Assembly: GCA_009772935.1 (NCBI GenBank)
Contig: WOUR01000008.1
Coordinates: 186,001-250,000, forward strand
Length of the DNA: 64,000 bases
Direction of reading: 5' to 3'
DNA from: Rhodospirillaceae bacterium
GTDB lineage: Bacteria > Pseudomonadota > Alphaproteobacteria > Reyranellales > Reyranellaceae
Made by a program: the position numbers and the translations under genes. This document shows, piece by piece, positions 26,741 through 35,668 of the stretch (the stretch's first letter is position 1; each line of letters begins with the position of its first letter). The notes beneath the pieces are model-generated. The model saw only the letters and a program-made list of their open reading frames with translations, was not told where the DNA came from and ran no database searches.

Positions 26741-27895
26741 ATGGCGGGTCCGCTCACGGGACTTACGATCGTCGAACTGGCCGGGATCGGCCCGGGCCCG
26801 ATGTGCTCGATGATGCTGGGCGACATGGGCGCCGACGTGATCCGGGTCGACCGCACCAAGGCGCATGTCATGGACCGGCTCGCCGATCCGAAATTCGCGG
26901 TCCACAACAGGAGCCGCCGTTCGGTTTCCGTCGACCTGCAGAGCAAGGCGGGCGTCGAGGTCGTGCTGCGCCTGATCGAGAAGGCCGACGGCATGACAGA
27001 GCCGTTCCGTCCGGGTGTCGCCGAGCGGCTGGGCCTCGGCCCCGATGTCTGCCTCGCGCGCAATCCGAAGCTCGTGTACGGCCGCATGACCGGTTGGGGC
27101 CAGGAAGGCCCCCTCGCCAAGGCCGCCGGCCACGACATCAACTACATCGCGCTGACCGGCGCCCTGCATGCGATCGGCGGCAAGGACAAGCCGGTGCCGC
27201 CGCTCAACCTCGTGGGCGATTTCGGCGGCGGCGGCATGCTGCTGGCCTTCGGCATGGTGTGCGGCCTGCTCGAGGCGCAGCGTTCCGGCAAAGGCCAGGT
27301 GGTCGACGCCGCCATGGTCGACGGGACGGCGCTGCTGCTGGGCGCGCTCTACGGCATGACCGGCGCCGGCCTCTGGAACGCCGAGGAACGCGAGGGCAAC
27401 CTGCTGGACGGCGGCGCGCACTTCTACGGCACCTACGAGACCAGGGACGGCAAGTACGTCTCCATCGGGTCGATCGAGCCCCAGTTCTATGCGCTGCTGC
27501 TCGAGAAGACGGGCCTGAAGGACGAGCCGCTGCCCGCGCAGATGGATCGCAAGGCCTGGGGTCAGCTCAAGGACCGGCTGGGCACGATCTTCAAGACGAA
27601 GACGCGGGACGAATGGTGCGCGATCATGGAAGGCACGGACATCTGCTTCGCCCCGGTGCTCACCATGAAGGAAGCGGCGCAGCACCCCCACGCCAAGGCG
27701 CGCAACGCCTATGTCGACGTGGCCGGCTTCGCACAACCCGCCGCCGCGCCGCGCTTCTCGCGCACCAAGGCAGGCGTGAAGGGCCCTGCGGCGAAGCGCG
27801 GCCAGCACACCGACGAGATCCTGTCCGAGCGCGGTTTCTCGGCCAAGGAGATCGGCGAGCTGAAGGCCGCCGGCGTCGTCGGCCCGCAGGCCTGA
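26741..27895 (+). CDS. CaiB/BaiF family enzyme, alpha-methylacyl-CoA racemase type
   Basis: The 384-residue class III CoA-transferase-fold protein matches the racemase branch. GRMTGWGQEGP is followed by His131 in AGHDINYIALTGALH and Asp160 in NLVGDFGGGG, the acid/base pair used by methylacyl-CoA racemases, and not the single aspartate of the transferases. It likely epimerises 2-methylacyl-CoA during branched-chain or sterol side-chain breakdown. The ribosome site GGAGGAAAT is strong. It is divergent from the beta-propeller gene. Confidence 0.88.
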   Translation: MAGPLTGLTIVELAGIGPGPMCSMMLGDMGADVIRVDRTKAHVMDRLADPKFAVHNRSRRSVSVDLQSKAGVEVVLRLIEKADGMTEPFRPGVAERLGLGPDVCLARNPKLVYGRMTGWGQEGPLAKAAGHDINYIALTGALHAIGGKDKPVPPLNLVGDFGGGGMLLAFGMVCGLLEAQRSGKGQVVDAAMVDGTALLLGALYGMTGAGLWNAEEREGNLLDGGAHFYGTYETRDGKYVSIGSIEPQFYALLLEKTGLKDEPLPAQMDRKAWGQLKDRLGTIFKTKTRDEWCAIMEGTDICFAPVLTMKEAAQHPHAKARNAYVDVAGFAQPAAAPRFSRTKAGVKGPAAKRGQHTDEILSERGFSAKEIGELKAAGVVGPQA

Positions 27896-27919
27896 TGTCA
27901 CATAGATGACGGGACGCCC

Positions 27920-28615
27920 ATGATCCGTGCCTTCGAACTGGCGGTGCAGCAGCTTGGCGACCCCAAGCTGCGCGTCATCGTCTGGCAGTCGCTGGCGCTG
28001 TCGCTGGTGCTGCAGATCGCGCTGGGCGTGCTGGCCTGGTGGGGGCTGCAATCGCTTGCGACCTTCCAGTGGTCATGGGTGAACGAGACGATCCGCTGGC
28101 TGGGCGGTGGCGCGGTTGCCGTCCTGGCGCTGATGCTGTTCCCGGCCAGCTTCGGCATCGTCATCTCGATCTTCATGGAGCGGATCGCCGATATCGTCGA
28201 GGCCCGGCACTATCCGCAGCTCGGCCCCGCCCGCGGCATTCCGCTCTGGACCGGTCTGTGGTCGGGCATCGTGTTCCTGCTCACCCTGCTGGCGATCAAC
28301 CTGGTGATGCTGCCCTTCTACGTCGTGGCCCTGTTCGTCGCCGGGCTGGGCGCCGTTCTCTTCTATGGCGTCAACGGCTGGCTGGCAGGTCGCGAATACT
28401 ACGAACAGGTGGCCCTGCGCCGGCGCGATCCCGCCGAGGTCAGGGCCTGGCGCAAGGCCAATGCCGTCACCCTGTGGCTCACCGGCATCCTCATCGTCTT
28501 CCTGGGCACCATTCCGATCCTCAACCTGATCGTGCCTGTACTCGGCATGGCCATGATGGTGCACATCGCCCAGTCCTTGAAACCGCCCCTTAACCGGCCG
28601 CCGACGCCGCGTTAG
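27920..28615 (+). CDS. EI24/CysZ-like integral membrane protein
   Basis: The 231-residue protein has four to five hydrophobic helices: about residues 21-48, 59-85, 112-152 (a long double span) and 187-219. It contains GVNGWLAGREYYEQVALRR, a signature of the EI24/CysZ-like family. CysZ members carry sulfate, while alphaproteobacterial EI24 proteins are uncharacterised. It lies 24 bp after the racemase-like gene and 9 bp before the lipoprotein gene. Confidence 0.8.
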   Translation: MIRAFELAVQQLGDPKLRVIVWQSLALSLVLQIALGVLAWWGLQSLATFQWSWVNETIRWLGGGAVAVLALMLFPASFGIVISIFMERIADIVEARHYPQLGPARGIPLWTGLWSGIVFLLTLLAINLVMLPFYVVALFVAGLGAVLFYGVNGWLAGREYYEQVALRRRDPAEVRAWRKANAVTLWLTGILIVFLGTIPILNLIVPVLGMAMMVHIAQSLKPPLNRPPTPR

Positions 28616-28624
28616 AATGAGACT

Positions 28625-29014
28625 ATGAAATCCGCATTTGGGGCACTCGCGGCCATCCTTCTGCTGGCCGGCTGCCAGACGGGCGGCCCCCAGGACTATT
28701 CGCTCGGCGCCGGGGAGAAGGGCGTTTTCAGCTCGCGCAACGCCGGCTCGCCGATCCCCGCCGATCGCATCAAGGGCCTCGACGAGGCGCAACTGGTCGC
28801 CCTGTTCGGCGCCCCGCAACTCGACCGCAAGGACGGAACGGCCCGCGTGCTGCGCTACAAATCGGACGCCTGCACCCTCTTCGTATCGATGTACCAGCGC
28901 GACGGCCAGCCCTTCAAAGCCGAGTTCGCCGACGCCTACGACACCCATCTGCGGCCCCTGCCGCCCGACCAGTGCGCCGGTTCGGTCGCGGCGCAGAAGA
29001 AGCGGGTGGCCTGA
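28625..29014 (+). CDS. Small lipoprotein of unknown function
   Basis: The 129-residue product has a lipobox LLAGC placing the lipidated cysteine at residue 17. The mature domain (GLDEAQLVALFGAPQLDRKDGTARVLRY) resembles the SmpA/BamE-like fold of small outer-membrane lipoproteins, in which a GL-x-x-LFG-x-P turn is typical. That similarity is suggestive only. It is probably co-transcribed with the EI24-like gene. The stop is 14 bp from the convergent hydrolase stop. Confidence 0.78.
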   Translation: MKSAFGALAAILLLAGCQTGGPQDYSLGAGEKGVFSSRNAGSPIPADRIKGLDEAQLVALFGAPQLDRKDGTARVLRYKSDACTLFVSMYQRDGQPFKAEFADAYDTHLRPLPPDQCAGSVAAQKKRVA

Positions 29015-29028
29015 CATTGCGATCAGGT

Positions 29029-30519
29029 TCAGGTCCCGCTCTCCCCGGACAGCCGTTGCCACAGGGCGGCGACGGCGGCGCAGGCCCGCTCTTGGGCGAT
29101 CATGTCGAGATGGCCGAGGTCGGGAACAACGTCGACGGCGATGCGCGGATTGAGCTCCTTGAACAGCGGGGCGTACTGCTCGGCCCTGAACAATTCATCG
29201 TTCGCGCCGACGGCAACGATCATCGGCCGGTCGATGTGTGCGATCTCGCGCCGCCAGTCGCGGCTGAGCTGAAGGCCGGAGGCGAGCCGGAAGGAATAGA
29301 CCGGCGTGCGATTCTCGCTCGGCGCTGACGCCGTGGCGAAGCGCACGACCGGGAGATCCTGAAACCAGGGCATGCCGAAGCCATCGAGGAGGGAGAGCGC
29401 GATCACGCGCGGCACCGCCACACTCACCCAGCCGCCGGCGGCCGGTCGCGTCGTGGGGGCATCCGGTGCGATGTAGGGCGAGATCGCGAGATAGGCATCG
29501 AAGGCCTGCCGGTTGGCGCCGCTGGCCGTACGCAGCACGAAGCCGCCACCGGAGGAGAAGCCGATCAGCGTCTTCTGGATTCCGGACTTGGTGAGGCCGG
29601 CAGCCGCGATGAAATCCATGAGGTCGTCGTCGAGTTGGGTGCGATACGAAGCATCGCCATTGGCCGTGCCGCTGCCGCCATGCCCGCGCAGGCTGATCGA
29701 ATAGACCGTTGCACCCGCGGCCTGCAGCGCCTGCGCCGACTTGTGCATCGAGATGCTGGCGCTCGAAGAGCCATGGACCAGCACGACCGCCCGGTCGACG
29801 CGGGCCGGATAGACGCGGTAGGCGAGCGGCGCGCCATCGCGCGCCGCCACACGCTGGACCGGAGGAAGCTCTGCCCAGTTCCAGGTCGACAGGCCCGGCA
29901 GCGAATCGCCCGCGAGCAGGCGCGGCAATTCACCGGGAGTGCTGAAGGCGATGATGCCACCGAACCCCGCAACCACGGCCAGCAGGATGCCCGCGGGCGC
30001 CCGTCCAAGACGTCGGACCCAGCGGCTGGACCGGCCGCCGACACCGCCCAGCCAGCCCAGGCCGATACCGGCCACGAAGCCGCCGACACCGCCGGCCAGG
30101 GCGATCCACATCGGGTCGGTCCGGAGTGCCGGCGCCATCCCGAAGAGGACGCCCAGCGCGTAACGCACGGCGAAGATCGAGAGGCCGAAGACCAGCATGA
30201 ACCAGCCGCCGGCGACCTCCAGCCGGCCATCGTCGAGGCGGTGCACGGTGCGGCCGCGACCCAGCAGGTCGCCCAGCGGCAGGGCAACAGCCAGGGCCGC
30301 CAGCCAGGCGACGAGAGCCAGCGCGGGCTGGACCGCCTGGCCGATGCCGACGAATGACAGGACCAGCCCGACAACCGGCAGGATCGCCAGGCGCCACAGC
30401 GGCAGCGTCCGCGAGCGCAGGCCGAGCACCCCGAGCCAGATGACGAGGACCATCAGCGGCCACACCCAGAGGGGCGTGTTCGTGACGATCTGCAAGACGA
30501 TCTGTAACGGCTGCGACAT
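29029..30519 (-). CDS. Fusion of multi-helix membrane domain and alpha/beta hydrolase
   Basis: In the 496-residue chain, residues 1 to about 190 hold five or six helices with loops such as LRSRTLPLWR and DDGRLEVAGGWFMLVFGLSIF. These resemble stand-alone DUF6622-like membrane proteins (start with I-x-x-TP-x-WVWPL). Residues about 225-496 are an alpha/beta hydrolase with HGSSSAS oxyanion segment, nucleophile serine in GFSSGGGF, acid in GANDELF and base histidine in DLGHLDM. The hydrolase probably faces one side of the inner membrane; topology is not certain. GGAG lies 7 bp before the ATG at 30519. It is divergent from a LytTR regulator that may control it. Confidence 0.82.
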   Translation of the reverse strand: MSQPLQIVLQIVTNTPLWVWPLMVLVIWLGVLGLRSRTLPLWRLAILPVVGLVLSFVGIGQAVQPALALVAWLAALAVALPLGDLLGRGRTVHRLDDGRLEVAGGWFMLVFGLSIFAVRYALGVLFGMAPALRTDPMWIALAGGVGGFVAGIGLGWLGGVGGRSSRWVRRLGRAPAGILLAVVAGFGGIIAFSTPGELPRLLAGDSLPGLSTWNWAELPPVQRVAARDGAPLAYRVYPARVDRAVVLVHGSSSASISMHKSAQALQAAGATVYSISLRGHGGSGTANGDASYRTQLDDDLMDFIAAAGLTKSGIQKTLIGFSSGGGFVLRTASGANRQAFDAYLAISPYIAPDAPTTRPAAGGWVSVAVPRVIALSLLDGFGMPWFQDLPVVRFATASAPSENRTPVYSFRLASGLQLSRDWRREIAHIDRPMIVAVGANDELFRAEQYAPLFKELNPRIAVDVVPDLGHLDMIAQERACAAVAALWQRLSGESGT

Positions 30520-30638
30520 GAAGGGCTCCGCTGAAGACGGTGTTGCCCGCACCTTCCGTGCAGCGCCGCTTCCGATCCATCGTCGCTACGTGGAAGTGCT
30601 GGCGTTTTTCGCGATCTGCCGTCATTCATCCGTTCACG

Positions 30639-31448
30639 ATGCGCGAATCGCCCTATGTCCGGTCGTTGCCGTATCAGCTTCTGCCGGTCCTCGGCGTCGC
30701 GCTGGTGCTGGCCGTGCTCGGTCCTTTCGGCACCTACCAGAGCATGGACCTCGTCCAGCGACTGGCCCATTTCGGCATCATCGGCGCCCTGAGCTGGATC
30801 CAGGTCGTCCTGCTCGCCGCCTGGTTCGGCACCATCGAGCCGATCGACCGCTGGCCGGTCGCCGGCCGGATGACCCTGGTCGGCCTGCTGGCCGCGGTGC
30901 CCAGCACCTTCGAGGTCATCGCCGTACATTCCTGGCTGGTGCGGCCCATTCCGCTTTCACTCGCACCGAAGCTGTACCCCGAGAACGCGTTCCTGACCGT
31001 GGTCGTCTCGGTGATGATCGGCCTGTTCGTCGAGAACCGCCTGCGGGCGAAGGCCGACGCCGAACTGACGCGAGTCGCCGCGCTCCCGCAGGCGCCCACG
31101 ACTTCCGAGGCCGACTCCCCTCGGCCGGATGCCCCGGACTTCCTGCGCCGCGTTCCACCAGCCCTGGGTCGTGACCTGCTGGCGCTCGAAATGGAGGATC
31201 ACTACCTCCGAATCCACACGGCGCTGGGCAGCGATCTCGTGCTGATGCGCCTGCGCGACGCGCTGACCGAACTCGGGCCCGAGCGCGGTCGACAGGTCCA
31301 TCGGTCGTGGTGGGTAGCGGAAGGTGCCGTAGCCTCTGTCGAACGGACGCCCAACCGGCTCATTCTGGTTCTGCGCAACGGCCTGCACGTGCCGGTCAGC
31401 AAGACCTACCGGGATATCGTCAAGGAAGCCGGCTGGCTCGAGAAGTAA
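30639..31448 (+). CDS. Membrane-anchored LytTR-domain transcriptional regulator
   Basis: In the 269-residue protein about four helices occupy residues 10-130. A linker to about 165 follows, then a LytTR DNA-binding domain (LLALEMEDHYLRIHT, LMRLRDALTEL, VHRSWWVAEGAV, RNGLHVPVSKTY). LytTR regulators bind direct-repeat operators. Membrane-LytTR proteins in alphaproteobacteria often lie next to small membrane genes, here the divergent membrane-hydrolase fusion, a likely target. The frame is open from 30540, but the start at 30639 fits the helix layout; no clear ribosome site is visible. Confidence 0.85.
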   Translation: MRESPYVRSLPYQLLPVLGVALVLAVLGPFGTYQSMDLVQRLAHFGIIGALSWIQVVLLAAWFGTIEPIDRWPVAGRMTLVGLLAAVPSTFEVIAVHSWLVRPIPLSLAPKLYPENAFLTVVVSVMIGLFVENRLRAKADAELTRVAALPQAPTTSEADSPRPDAPDFLRRVPPALGRDLLALEMEDHYLRIHTALGSDLVLMRLRDALTELGPERGRQVHRSWWVAEGAVASVERTPNRLILVLRNGLHVPVSKTYRDIVKEAGWLEK

Positions 31449-31456
31449 AAAGCAGA

Positions 31457-31578
31457 CCGTCATCTCGACCGGAGCGCGCAGCGCGGAGTGGAGAGATCTT
31501 CTCTCCCCGATTTGCCAGCTTTGGGTTGAGACAAGGTCTCTCCGCTCCGCGCCTGCGGCGCTCTGGTCGAGACGACGG
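31457..31578. repeat. Intergenic palindromic repeat, family A, copy 2
   Basis: This 122-bp imperfect palindrome lies between the convergent LytTR and gentisate dioxygenase genes. The outer arms 31457-31470 and 31565-31578 pair with one mismatch, and a GGAGAGATCTTCTCTCC core is shared with the copy at 8557-8684. Position between two stop codons is the same as in copy 1. Confidence 0.85.
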
Positions 31579-31583
31579 AGAGG

Positions 31584-32627
31584 CTACTTCCCGCCGCGAT
31601 CCTCGCGCCACAGGTCGAGCTTTTCCTGAATGGGACGATCCGAGAAGGAGAACAGGACGGCGTCGCTGTCGGCGCGATGCTCGACCCGGGCCCAGCTCGG
31701 TACCACGAAATGATCGCGCTTCTTCCAGCGCATCACCGTGTCGCCGATGCGGCTCTCGCCCTCGCCCTCGACGACCGAGAAGACCGTGCCGTCGGTGCTG
31801 CGATAGGGCGCGGTCGCGAAGCCCTTCGGGACCAGCTGCATGAAGGTGCCCATGGTGGCGATGGGGGCGCCGCCGCTTGCCGGATTGACGTAGCGCAGCT
31901 TGTAGCCATGGCAGGGATCGGGGGCGCCGGCCCGGACGAGTCCCTGCAGCGCCTCACGCGTGCGCGCGTAGGGATAGTTGAAGATCGGCGAGGTCTGCCG
32001 CGACGGCTTCCAGTCGACCGGCAGGAGCCCGCTCGCGAACTTCGCATCGGACGTGCCCAGCGGCGTCGTCACGACCTGCTCGTCGGTCTCGCCGGTCTCG
32101 GCGAAGCCCGCGTTGAACATCGCGACCAGCGGGATGTCGAGCCCGTCCAGCCACACCATCGGCTGCGACGAATCGTTGCCGTGATCGTGCCAGGTCCAGG
32201 TCGGCGTGATGACGAAATCGCCCTCGTGCATGATCGTGCGCTCGCCGTCGACCGCGGTGTAGGCACCCTCGCCCTCGACGATGAAGCGCAAGGCCGACTG
32301 CGTGTGGCGATGGCTGGGCGCCACCTCGCCCGGCAGGATGAGCTGCAGGCCGGCATAGAGAGTCGGCGTGATACAGGCGCTGCCGGTCATTGCCGGATTC
32401 TCGAGGATCAGCACCCGCCGCACCGCTTCCTTGGCGGTGATGAGCGCGCCGGACTCCATCAGGAACGGCCGCACCTTGTCGTAATCCCAATGCGCGGCCT
32501 GGTATTTCGGCGTGGGCCGGGGCGGCACGAGCTGGTGCAACGATTCCCAGAGCGGCGCCATCGAAAGGCCACCGATACGCTCGTAGAAATCGCGCCTCGC
32601 GTTGTTGCCTGTGGTCGGCGTGGACAT
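31584..32627 (-). CDS. Gentisate 1,2-dioxygenase-like bicupin
   Basis: The 347-residue Fe(II) ring-cleavage dioxygenase has two cupin domains. The first carries HRH (His106 and His108) and His147 in WTWHDHG, the iron ligands of gentisate and salicylate dioxygenases. The second cupin (residues about 235-330) has FSVVEGEGESRIGDTV. It converts gentisate or a related hydroxybenzoate to a ring-opened pyruvate derivative. The frame opens 26 codons earlier, but MSTPTTG at 32627 fits the family start. It follows the amidotransferase-like gene by 7 bp, so the two are an operon. Confidence 0.9.
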   Translation of the reverse strand: MSTPTTGNNARRDFYERIGGLSMAPLWESLHQLVPPRPTPKYQAAHWDYDKVRPFLMESGALITAKEAVRRVLILENPAMTGSACITPTLYAGLQLILPGEVAPSHRHTQSALRFIVEGEGAYTAVDGERTIMHEGDFVITPTWTWHDHGNDSSQPMVWLDGLDIPLVAMFNAGFAETGETDEQVVTTPLGTSDAKFASGLLPVDWKPSRQTSPIFNYPYARTREALQGLVRAGAPDPCHGYKLRYVNPASGGAPIATMGTFMQLVPKGFATAPYRSTDGTVFSVVEGEGESRIGDTVMRWKKRDHFVVPSWARVEHRADSDAVLFSFSDRPIQEKLDLWREDRGGK

Positions 32628-32634
32628 TGCGCGC

Positions 32635-33453
32635 CTACTCGGCGGCGCGTAGCAGCGGTGCCGACCGCGCCGCCAGGCGTTCCCGGCAGGCGGCGGAGAA
32701 GGCATCGAACAATTTCATCGACACCGGATTCTCGAGCGCCTTGTATTCGGGGTGCCATTGCAGCGCCAGCACGAAGCCCGGCGCGTCGGGAACGCTCAAC
32801 GCCTCGACCTGCCCGTCCTCGCAGCAGGTCGCCTCGATCCGGGCTCGCGGCGCCAGCACGTCGACGCCCTGCGCATGCAGCGAGTTCACGGTCACGCGAC
32901 GCTCGCCCAGCAGCCTGTGCAGCAGGCCGCCTTCGGCAATGTCGATGTCATGGGCCGGCGCATAGTTCACGTCCATGTCGGGCGACTTGGGCGAACGGTG
33001 ATCGCGTCGCCCCTCGACCTCGTGCACGTGCTGGTGCAGCGAGCCGCCCAGCGCGACGTTGACCTCCTGCAGCCCGCGGCAGATCGCGAACAGCGGCACG
33101 CCGCGGTCGATCGTGTGCCGGATCAGCGGCAGTGTGGTGGAGTCGCGCGCGCGGTCGTGCAGCGTGCCCTCCCGGCTCTCCTTGCCATAGTGATGCGGCT
33201 CGACGTTGGACGGGCTGCCGGTCAGCAGCACGCCGTCGAGACTGTCGAGCAGCCGGTCCATGGCTTCGAGGAAGCCCGGCTCGTCATCGCCGAACTCCGG
33301 GCCGATGGCGGGGATCAGGACCGGCAGGCCGCCCGCGGCGCGGATCGCGGCTTGGACGTATTTCTCACCAACCGTGTGATGCCAACCGCCGCGGCCGTTC
33401 TCCTTGAGACAGGCGGAAACACCGATCAGGGGGCGTGAAGAGGAGCGAGTCAT
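32635..33453 (-). CDS. Class I glutamine amidotransferase-like gamma-glutamyl hydrolase
   Basis: The 272-residue peptidase C26-type enzyme has nucleophile Cys125 in FAICRGLQE and His234/Glu236 in QWHPEYK, completing the triad. The family cleaves gamma-glutamyl amides, as PuuD does for gamma-glutamyl-GABA. The longer frame to 34131 is an artefact running through secB. Its pairing with gentisate dioxygenase is unusual: gamma-glutamylation of aromatic amines followed by hydrolysis is known in aniline-type pathways, so a link to aminoaromatic turnover is possible but unproven. No strong ribosome site is seen at the ATG. Confidence 0.87.
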   Translation of the reverse strand: MTRSSSRPLIGVSACLKENGRGGWHHTVGEKYVQAAIRAAGGLPVLIPAIGPEFGDDEPGFLEAMDRLLDSLDGVLLTGSPSNVEPHHYGKESREGTLHDRARDSTTLPLIRHTIDRGVPLFAICRGLQEVNVALGGSLHQHVHEVEGRRDHRSPKSPDMDVNYAPAHDIDIAEGGLLHRLLGERRVTVNSLHAQGVDVLAPRARIEATCCEDGQVEALSVPDAPGFVLALQWHPEYKALENPVSMKLFDAFSAACRERLAARSAPLLRAAE

Positions 33454-33615
33454 GGGCTGCCGGAGCGTGCAAATAGCGGGAAGTTCATTTTCGCCCCTGC
33501 CCCGTCTCTTGGCAATTGCCCGGCGTCCGCTCATGCCCGCAGCTTGTGCAGTGCAGCCCTGCATGGTACCGCCGCGCCGCAGCAAACCTTTGTCCAAGAC
33601 GATTGGAAGAGCGCC

Positions 33616-34137
33616 ATGACGACCACCCCTCCGCCGTCCGCCCCGCCCTCCGGCACGACCGCCCAGGCCGGACCCGCCGCGCCTCTCACAATGCACGGCC
33701 AGTACATCAAGGATTTCAGCTTCGAGAATCCACGCGCGCCGCAAAGCCTGATCGAGCAGACGACGCCGCAGCTCACGCTGAATGTGCAGGTGGCCAACCG
33801 CCAGTTCGACGCCAAGACGTTCGAAGTGTCGCTCACGATCGAGGCCTCCGCGCATACGCCGGAGAAGGAGCCCCTGTTCATGCTCGAGCTGGTCTATGCC
33901 GGCACGGTCACCCTGGGTGAGCTGCCGCCGGAGGCCTTCGGCCCGATGCTGTTCATCGAGACGCCGCGCCTGCTCTTCCCGTTCGCCCGCGCGATCGTGG
34001 CCAATGCCACGCGCGAAGCCGGCTTCCCGCCCCTCAACATCGCGCCGGTCGACTTCGTGGCCCTCTTCCGCCAGCAGCTCGAGGCCAATGGCGGCCAGAT
34101 GCCAGGCGTCCCCGCCGGCCCGGTCGGTCACGCCTGA
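33616..34137 (+). CDS. secB: Protein-export chaperone SecB
   Basis: Holds preproteins unfolded and hands them to SecA. The 173-residue protein has the conserved core YIKDFSFENPRAP near residues 30-42, LNVQVANRQ, and ELVYAGTVTLGELPPEAFGPMLFIETPRLLFPFAR. An unusually long proline- and threonine-rich N-terminal stretch of about 25 residues precedes the core. GGAAG lies 6 bp before the ATG. The stop is one base from the convergent dnaQ stop; secB beside dnaQ is a common alphaproteobacterial arrangement. Confidence 0.96.
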   Translation: MTTTPPPSAPPSGTTAQAGPAAPLTMHGQYIKDFSFENPRAPQSLIEQTTPQLTLNVQVANRQFDAKTFEVSLTIEASAHTPEKEPLFMLELVYAGTVTLGELPPEAFGPMLFIETPRLLFPFARAIVANATREAGFPPLNIAPVDFVALFRQQLEANGGQMPGVPAGPVGHA

Positions 34138-34138
34138 G

Positions 34139-34825
34139 CTAGGCTGCGTCAGCCTTCAGCCAGAGCGGATCGCTGATCTTCTTCAGGAACTCCGCGTGCG
34201 CGGCGAGCTCGGCAGGGCTTGCCGCGTGCGGACGGGCCGGCCGGATGGGCCGGCTCTGGTCGACGAGGCCCTCGAGGCCCGCCGCCACCATCTCCGGGGC
34301 CAGTCCCAGATCGCGCTGCCGGCCGCCGCTCAGCTCCAGATAGACTTCCGCCAGCAGCTCCGAATCGAGCAGCGCCCCGTGCTTGGTGCGCTTGGTGTTG
34401 TCGATGCCGAAGCGGTCGCACAGGGCGTCGAGGCTGGCGCGCTGGCCGGGAAACTTGCGCCGCGACAGCGAGACGGTGTCGACATAGTCGTTCGCGATCC
34501 TGGGCTTGCCGGCACGGGAAAGCTCGGCATTGAGGAAGCCCAGGTCGAACTGCGCGTTGTGGATGACGAGCTGGGCTTCACCCAGGAACTCCAGCAGTTC
34601 GTCGGCCTTGTCGGCGAACAGCGGCTTGTCGGCCAGGAATTCGTCGGTGAGCCCGTGCACTTCCTGTGCGCCGGCCGGCATCGGCATCTCGGGATTGAGG
34701 TAGAGCTGCAGCGAGCGGCCGGTGGCCACCAGGTTGACCAGCTCGATGCAGCCGATCTCGACCACGCGATGGCCGGCGAGGGGATCGAGGCCCGTGGTCT
34801 CGGTATCGAGGACGACTTCACGCAT
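34139..34825 (-). CDS. dnaQ: DNA polymerase III epsilon subunit (proofreading exonuclease)
   Basis: In the 228-residue DEDDh exonuclease, Asp7 and Glu9 in DTETTG bind metal, Exo II lies in HNAQFDLGFLN, and the Exo III histidine and aspartate lie in KHGALLDSELLAEVY. The C-terminal tail is long enough to bind the alpha subunit. The start at 34825 aligns the DTETTG motif at its usual position; the 51 upstream in-frame codons lie in the intergenic gap and the end of coaE. It lies 25 bp after the coaE stop, as in many alphaproteobacteria. Confidence 0.95.
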   Translation of the reverse strand: MREVVLDTETTGLDPLAGHRVVEIGCIELVNLVATGRSLQLYLNPEMPMPAGAQEVHGLTDEFLADKPLFADKADELLEFLGEAQLVIHNAQFDLGFLNAELSRAGKPRIANDYVDTVSLSRRKFPGQRASLDALCDRFGIDNTKRTKHGALLDSELLAEVYLELSGGRQRDLGLAPEMVAAGLEGLVDQSRPIRPARPHAASPAELAAHAEFLKKISDPLWLKADAA

Positions 34826-34850
34826 CCCGATCTTGTAGCCCGATGCGAGC

Positions 34851-35513
34851 CTACTTGCGACGCGCGCGCGCGAGCCGGGCTGTGAATTTCTCCCGCCAGG
34901 GATTGGGCGGCCAGAACCGTCCGTGCAGCGCGCGCAATTCGACAACGGCCTTGCCAAGCGCCGCGCGGGTCGGCGCAAGGCCCAGGCCGGTTGGGATCAC
35001 GATACTGGCCTTGCGCCGCTTCAGCGCGTCCGGCACCTGCTGTCGCAGGATGCCCTCGAACTTCTCCGTCGTCATGCCGGGCCGTGCCAGCACGCGGCGG
35101 CGCTGCAGGAAGGCCGGTGCGCTCACGACCAGCGTGGCATCGACGCGCCGCTCACCCATGCCCTCGAACAAGAGCGGGATGTCGAGCACGACCAGCTTCT
35201 CGCCCGCCAGGGCGGCGCGCCGCAGAAAGGCGCGCTGCCTCTGGCCGACCAGCGGATGCACGATCGCCTCGAGCCGGCGCAGTGCCTCCTTGTTGCCGAA
35301 GACGCGGGCGCCCAGCGCCTGACGGTCGAGCACCCCCGCCTTCACGACGCCGGGGAACGCCGCCTCGATACCGGGCAGCGCCGCGCCGCCGGGCGCCTGA
35401 AGGGCGTGGACGGCGGCGTCGGCGTCGTACACCGGCACGCCCATCTCCCGCAGCATCTTCGCTGCGGTCGACTTGCCCATGCCGATCGAGCCGGTCAGTC
35501 CGACGATGACCAT
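34851..35513 (-). CDS. coaE: Dephospho-CoA kinase
   Basis: Catalyses the last step of coenzyme A synthesis. The 220-residue P-loop kinase begins [16 protein letters not shown] (Walker A at residues 8-15). VYDADAAVH follows near 28, and [10 protein letters not shown] is the lid-region strand near 110. A basic C-terminal tail ([15 protein letters not shown]) is present. It is upstream of dnaQ on the same strand. A palindromic repeat lies immediately upstream, where aroE and maf would normally be expected. Confidence 0.96.
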   Translation of the reverse strand: MVIVGLTGSIGMGKSTAAKMLREMGVPVYDADAAVHALQAPGGAALPGIEAAFPGVVKAGVLDRQALGARVFGNKEALRRLEAIVHPLVGQRQRAFLRRAALAGEKLVVLDIPLLFEGMGERRVDATLVVSAPAFLQRRRVLARPGMTTEKFEGILRQQVPDALKRRKASIVIPTGLGLAPTRAALGKAVVELRALHGRFWPPNPWREKFTARLARARRK

Positions 35514-35540
35514 TCAGGGTCTTTCCGTTTCACGCTTCCC

Positions 35541-35657
35541 CCTCACCTCATCCTGAAGAGGCCGCGGCAGCGGCCGTCTCGAAGGATGGGCAACAGACGT
35601 GGTGCCTCGTTCCCACCCTTCGAGACGCGCTCCCGTGGAGCGCTCCTCAGAGTGAGG
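35541..35657. repeat. Intergenic palindromic repeat, family B, copy 1
   Basis: This imperfect palindrome of about 117 bp opens CCTCACCTCATCCTGAAGAG and closes CGCTCCTCAGAGTGAGG. It has complementary inner arms CGTCTCGAAGGATGGG and CCACCCTTCGAGACGCG. The second copy, at 63880-63989, is in the opposite orientation and differs by only a few bases in the arms. It separates the coaE promoter side from the quinone reductase stop. Confidence 0.85.
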
Positions 35658-35668
35658 CTTTGTGGGCC

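Noticed and set aside
33453..34131. Long N-terminal extension of the amidotransferase-like protein through secB
   Set aside because: It crosses secB on the opposite strand, and the true N-terminus MTRSSSRPLIGV aligns with the C26 family.
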